A DNA stretch of 64,000 nt, taken from NCBI RefSeq assembly GCF_024172095.1, contig NZ_JAMZDX010000001.1:772001-836000 (forward strand), written 5' to 3'. Made by a program: the position numbers and the translations under genes. Under the pieces are notes generated by a model, which worked only from the letters and a program-made list of their open reading frames with translations, did no database searches and was not told the DNA's origin. Shown in pieces: positions 61,139 through 64,000 of this stretch (the stretch's first letter is position 1; every line of letters starts with the position of its first letter). This stretch comes from Kitasatospora cinereorecta. GTDB taxonomy: Bacteria > Actinomycetota > Actinomycetes > Streptomycetales > Streptomycetaceae.

Positions 61139-63370
61139 CTAGGTGCGCGCCCGCAGCAGGAGCAGCGAGCGCGCGCCCAGCGGCACCCCCTCCAGGGCGC
61201 GGTGGGCGGCGTCCGGTTCGCCGGGCAGGGCGGTGTCCACCACGGTCTCCCAGGCGGAGGCCCAGGGCTCGCCGGGGAGGGTGAACTCCGCCGGCTCGTG
61301 GCCGCCGTTGAGCAGCAGCAGGAAGCTGTCGTCACGGACGGCGCAGCCGTGCTGGTCGCGCTCCGACATCGCCGCGCCCGACAGCAGCATGCCCAGCGCG
61401 TGGCCCGGGGCGAACCAGTCGGCCTCGGTCATCTCCCGGCCGGACGGGGCGAACCAGGCCAGGTCCCGCTGCCCGTTCGGGGCGGTGGCCCGGCCGGAGA
61501 AGAACGCCCGCTGCCGCAGCACCGGGTGCGCCCGGCGCAGCCGGATCAGCCGCGCGGTCAGCTCCAGCAGCGAGCGCCACTCCGGCCGGTCCGCCAGCGA
61601 CCAGTCCAGCCAGCTCACCGGGGTGTCCTGGCAGTACGCGTTGTTGTTGCCGCCCTGGGTACGGCCCAGCTCGTCGCCGGCGGTGATCATCGGCACCCCG
61701 GTGGAGAGCAGCAGGGTGGCCATCAGGTTGCGCAGCTGCCGGGCCCTCAGCTCGGTGACCGCGGGATCGGCGGACTCGCCCTCGGCGCCGCAGTTCCAGG
61801 AGCGGTTGTCGTCGGTGCCGTCCCGGTTGTCCTCGCCGTTGGCCTCGTTGTGCTTGCGGTTGTAGGTGACCAGGTCGCGCAGGGTGAAGCCGTCGTGCGC
61901 GGTGACGAAGTTGACCGAGGCGTACGGGCGGCGGCCGCCGCGCTGGTAGAGGTCGGAGGAGCCGGAGAGCCGGTAGCCGAGCTCCCGGACGTCCGGCCGC
62001 GCGCCGCGCCAGAAGTCGCGGACGGTGTCCCGGTACTTGTCGTTCCACTCGGCCCACAGCGGCGGGAAGCCGCCGACCTGGTAGCCGCCCGGGCCGACGT
62101 CCCACGGCTCGGCGATCAGCTTGACCCGGCTGAGCAGCGGGTCCTGGGAGACCGCGGCGAGGAACGGGTGGTGCATCTCCACCCCGTCGCCGCCGCGGGC
62201 GAGCGCCGCGGCCAGGTCAAAGCGGAAGCCGTCCACCCCCATCTCGGCGACCCAGTACCGCAGCGAGTCGGTGATCAGCCGGATCACGTGCGGCTGCCGG
62301 GTGTCCAGGGTGTTGCCGCAGCCGGTGTAGTCGGCGTAGCCGCGCCGGGAGCGGTCGAGGCGGTAGTAGCCGCCGTTGTCGACGCCGCGGAAGGACAGCG
62401 ACGGGCCCATCACCCCGCTCTCCGCGGTGTGGTTGTAGACCACGTCGAGGATCACCTCGATCCCGGCCGCGTGCAGCGCCCGGACCATCCGCTTGAACTC
62501 GCCGACCTGCTGGCCGCGGCTGCCGGAGGCGGAGTAGCCGGCGTGCGGGGCGAAGAAGCCGAGGGTGTTGTAGCCCCAGTAGTTGGTCAGCCCGCGGGCC
62601 TGCAGGTGGTCCTCGCTGACGTGGTGGTGGACCGGCAGCAGCTCGACCGCGGTCACCCCGAGCCGGACCAGGTGGTCGATCGCGGCCGGGTGCGCCATCC
62701 CGGCGTAGGTGCCGCGCAGGTGCGGCGGGATGTCCGGGTGCAGCCGGGTGAAGCCGCGGACGTGCACCTCGTAGATCACCGTCTCGGCCCACGGGGTCTT
62801 CGGCCGCTGGTCGTCGTACCAGTCGTCGTCGTCGTGGACCACCACCGCCTTGGGCACGTACGGCGCCGAGTCCCGGTTGTCGCGGACGGTGTCGGCGACG
62901 TCCCGCTCGGGCCAGCCGCGCACCGCCGCGCAGGTGGCGTCGTGCGCCAGGTAGTGGCCGTCGATGGCCCTCGCGTACGGGTCGACCAGCAGCTTGGCCG
63001 GGTTCCAGCGGGCGCCGGTCCACGGGTCCCAGCGGCCGTGCACCCGGAAGCCGTAGCGGGTGCCGGGGAGGACGCCGGGGAGGTAGCCGTGCCACGTCTG
63101 GAAGTTCTGCTCGGCGAGGCGGTGTCTGCTCTCCCGCCCGTCCTCGCCGAACAGGCAGAGCTCGACCGCCTCCGCGCCGGGCGCCCAGAGCGCGAAGTTG
63201 GTGCCGTGGGTGCCCTCGGCGTCGGTGCGGTAGCGGGCGCCGAGCGGCTGCCAGCTGCCGGGCCAGGGCGCGGCGGGTTCGGGGTGGGGGGCCGTGCCGT
63301 TCAGTGCGGCGGCCGGGGCGTGCCCGACGCCCCGGGCCGCGCCCGTTCCCAGCTCCCGCCATGCCGTCAT
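61139..63370 (-). CDS. glgX: glycogen debranching enzyme GlgX
   Basis: 743-residue GH13_11 isoamylase-type enzyme cleaving alpha-1,6 branches of phosphorylase-limited glycogen. A CBM48 (NFALWAPGAEAVELCLFGEDGRE) precedes the barrel: ILDVVYNHTAESG, GVDGFRFDLAAALARG (nucleophile), KLIAEPWDVGPGGYQVGGFPPLWAEWNDKYRD and VTAHDGFTLRDLVTYNRKHNEANGE. TAGDELGRTQGGNNNAYCQD is family-typical. ATG 63370 follows GGAGGG. It functions with GlgP (42487). Only 17 bases separate its stop from that of the encapsulin gene. Confidence 0.95.
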   Translation of the reverse strand: MTAWRELGTGAARGVGHAPAAALNGTAPHPEPAAPWPGSWQPLGARYRTDAEGTHGTNFALWAPGAEAVELCLFGEDGRESRHRLAEQNFQTWHGYLPGVLPGTRYGFRVHGRWDPWTGARWNPAKLLVDPYARAIDGHYLAHDATCAAVRGWPERDVADTVRDNRDSAPYVPKAVVVHDDDDWYDDQRPKTPWAETVIYEVHVRGFTRLHPDIPPHLRGTYAGMAHPAAIDHLVRLGVTAVELLPVHHHVSEDHLQARGLTNYWGYNTLGFFAPHAGYSASGSRGQQVGEFKRMVRALHAAGIEVILDVVYNHTAESGVMGPSLSFRGVDNGGYYRLDRSRRGYADYTGCGNTLDTRQPHVIRLITDSLRYWVAEMGVDGFRFDLAAALARGGDGVEMHHPFLAAVSQDPLLSRVKLIAEPWDVGPGGYQVGGFPPLWAEWNDKYRDTVRDFWRGARPDVRELGYRLSGSSDLYQRGGRRPYASVNFVTAHDGFTLRDLVTYNRKHNEANGEDNRDGTDDNRSWNCGAEGESADPAVTELRARQLRNLMATLLLSTGVPMITAGDELGRTQGGNNNAYCQDTPVSWLDWSLADRPEWRSLLELTARLIRLRRAHPVLRQRAFFSGRATAPNGQRDLAWFAPSGREMTEADWFAPGHALGMLLSGAAMSERDQHGCAVRDDSFLLLLNGGHEPAEFTLPGEPWASAWETVVDTALPGEPDAAHRALEGVPLGARSLLLLRART

Positions 63371-63594
63371 GGCACCCTCCCAGCCATCCGGGGGCCCGTC
63401 CCCGTCCTCCTCTTGTTTCCCTGATCGGAGGCGGTCGTCACCCGCCCGACCGGGTCGTGACGCAGGGTGATCACCCGGTCGGTCTCCGGAGCCGGCGGGT
63501 GAAACGTTCACTCGTGTCCGTCACCGCGGGTGGTCGTTGGACGGTGCGACACCGGCCGGCACCGGCCGGACCGGGATCACGCGGGAGGACCGGG

Positions 63595-64000
63595 ATGCGC
63601 CCAGGAGTACGGGTCTGGGCACGGCGGGCGGCGGCGTTCGGGCTGGTCCTGCTGGCCGGCTGCACGGGACCGGGCCCTGGTCCCGCGCCGGGCGGCCCGG
63701 CGGCCGCGGGCACGGCGCTGAGCATGGACGGCGCCCCGCCGAGCCCGCCGGTCTCCCGGGCGCAGCTGACCACCGCGCCGGCCGACGGTGCCCAGGAGGT
63801 CCCGCTGGAGGGCGCGGTCCGGGTCGCCGTGGCGCAGGGACGGCTGGTCCAGGTCCGCCTGGCCGACGACCGGGGCACCCCGGTGGCCGGCACCGCGGCC
63901 CCGGACGGCACCGGGTGGACGCCGGGCGCCCGGCTGGCCCCGGCCACCGCGTACACCCTGGACGTGGTCGCCGAGGACGCGTCCGGGCTGCGCGCCGCCC
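63595..64000 (+). CDS. lipoprotein, probably L,D-transpeptidase with Ig-like domain (partial)
   Basis: First 135 residues of a protein running off the window. Signal peptide with lipobox LLAGC (Cys at about residue 23), Gly/Pro-rich linker, then a beta-sandwich-like segment (TTAPADGAQEVPLEGAVRVAVAQGRLVQVRLADDRGTPVAG). This architecture is typical of actinobacterial L,D-transpeptidases, whose catalytic YkuD domain would be further downstream. GGGAGGACC precedes ATG 63595. The final assignment requires the missing part. Confidence 0.65.
   Translation, partial: MRPGVRVWARRAAAFGLVLLAGCTGPGPGPAPGGPAAAGTALSMDGAPPSPPVSRAQLTTAPADGAQEVPLEGAVRVAVAQGRLVQVRLADDRGTPVAGTAAPDGTGWTPGARLAPATAYTLDVVAEDASGLRAA

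Overview
This window is very GC-rich chromosomal DNA from a streptomycete (Streptomyces or Kitasatospora). The call rests on third-position GC bias, GTG starts, the adjacent scy and filP cytoskeleton genes, an IcmA-type mutase, a GlgE-pathway cluster, a family 2B encapsulin shell and many conserved-unknown actinobacterial families. From memory the gene order follows the S. coelicolor SCO5396-SCO5460 region, so most of it is core chromosome. I see no tRNA, rRNA, insertion sequence, prophage or CRISPR array, and no clearly broken gene. The genes at both window edges are cut.

Layout. 0-4 kb: an ABC-2 exporter pair, an alpha/beta hydrolase and a secreted phytase-like-fold protein. 3.8-9.2 kb: filP and scy, the coiled-coil proteins of hyphal tip growth. 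9.5-12.5 kb: methylmalonyl-CoA epimerase, acetyl-CoA acetyltransferase and a MeaB-type GTPase. 12.6-16.7 kb: a MarR regulator with a clear operator, three AIM24 genes, and DUF2127 and DUF3817 membrane proteins. 16.8-20.3 kb: two tandem secreted M4 metallopeptidases. 20.8-25.6 kb: a MarR/DUF3817 pair, icmA, a TetR regulator and a thioredoxin-TPR protein. 26.2-28.8 kb: a three-gene exported/membrane operon of unknown function (DUF6230, DUF6114, linker protein). 28.8-33.7 kb: pyk, ackA and pta. 33.8-45.2 kb: glgB, pep2, treS and glgE, with divergent glgP. 45.3-48.8 kb: a heterodimeric ABC exporter. 48.9-50.6 kb: pnuC-nadR for NAD salvage. 50.6-55.7 kb: a small secreted protein and a copper-radical-oxidase-like protein, divergent from a DyP peroxidase with four C-terminal repeats. 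55.7-59.5 kb: a second heterodimeric ABC exporter. 59.7-61.1 kb: a family 2B encapsulin shell. 61.1-63.4 kb: glgX. 63.6 kb to the end: the start of a lipoprotein.

How the genes work together. Trehalose becomes maltose (TreS), then maltose-1-phosphate (Pep2), then alpha-glucan (GlgE), branched by GlgB and degraded by GlgP and GlgX. The epimerase, MeaB-like GTPase and IcmA belong to B12-dependent acyl-CoA isomerisation; the thiolase joins them to acetoacetyl-CoA metabolism. Pyk, AckA and Pta handle pyruvate and acetate overflow. PnuC imports nicotinamide riboside for NadR. The oxidase-like protein could supply H2O2 to the DyP peroxidase, although only the former has an export signal.

Most promising for new biology: (1) the DyP peroxidase with four 64-residue repeats beside the oxidase; (2) the DUF6230 operon and the TTAC-N6-GTAA site it shares with the nearby tetR; (3) an encapsulin shell with no cargo gene beside it; (4) the exporter pair with one complete ATP site split between subunits; (5) the histone-H1-like tail on GlgE. 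No functional assignment was tested by database search; all rest on reading the sequence and recalled family knowledge.
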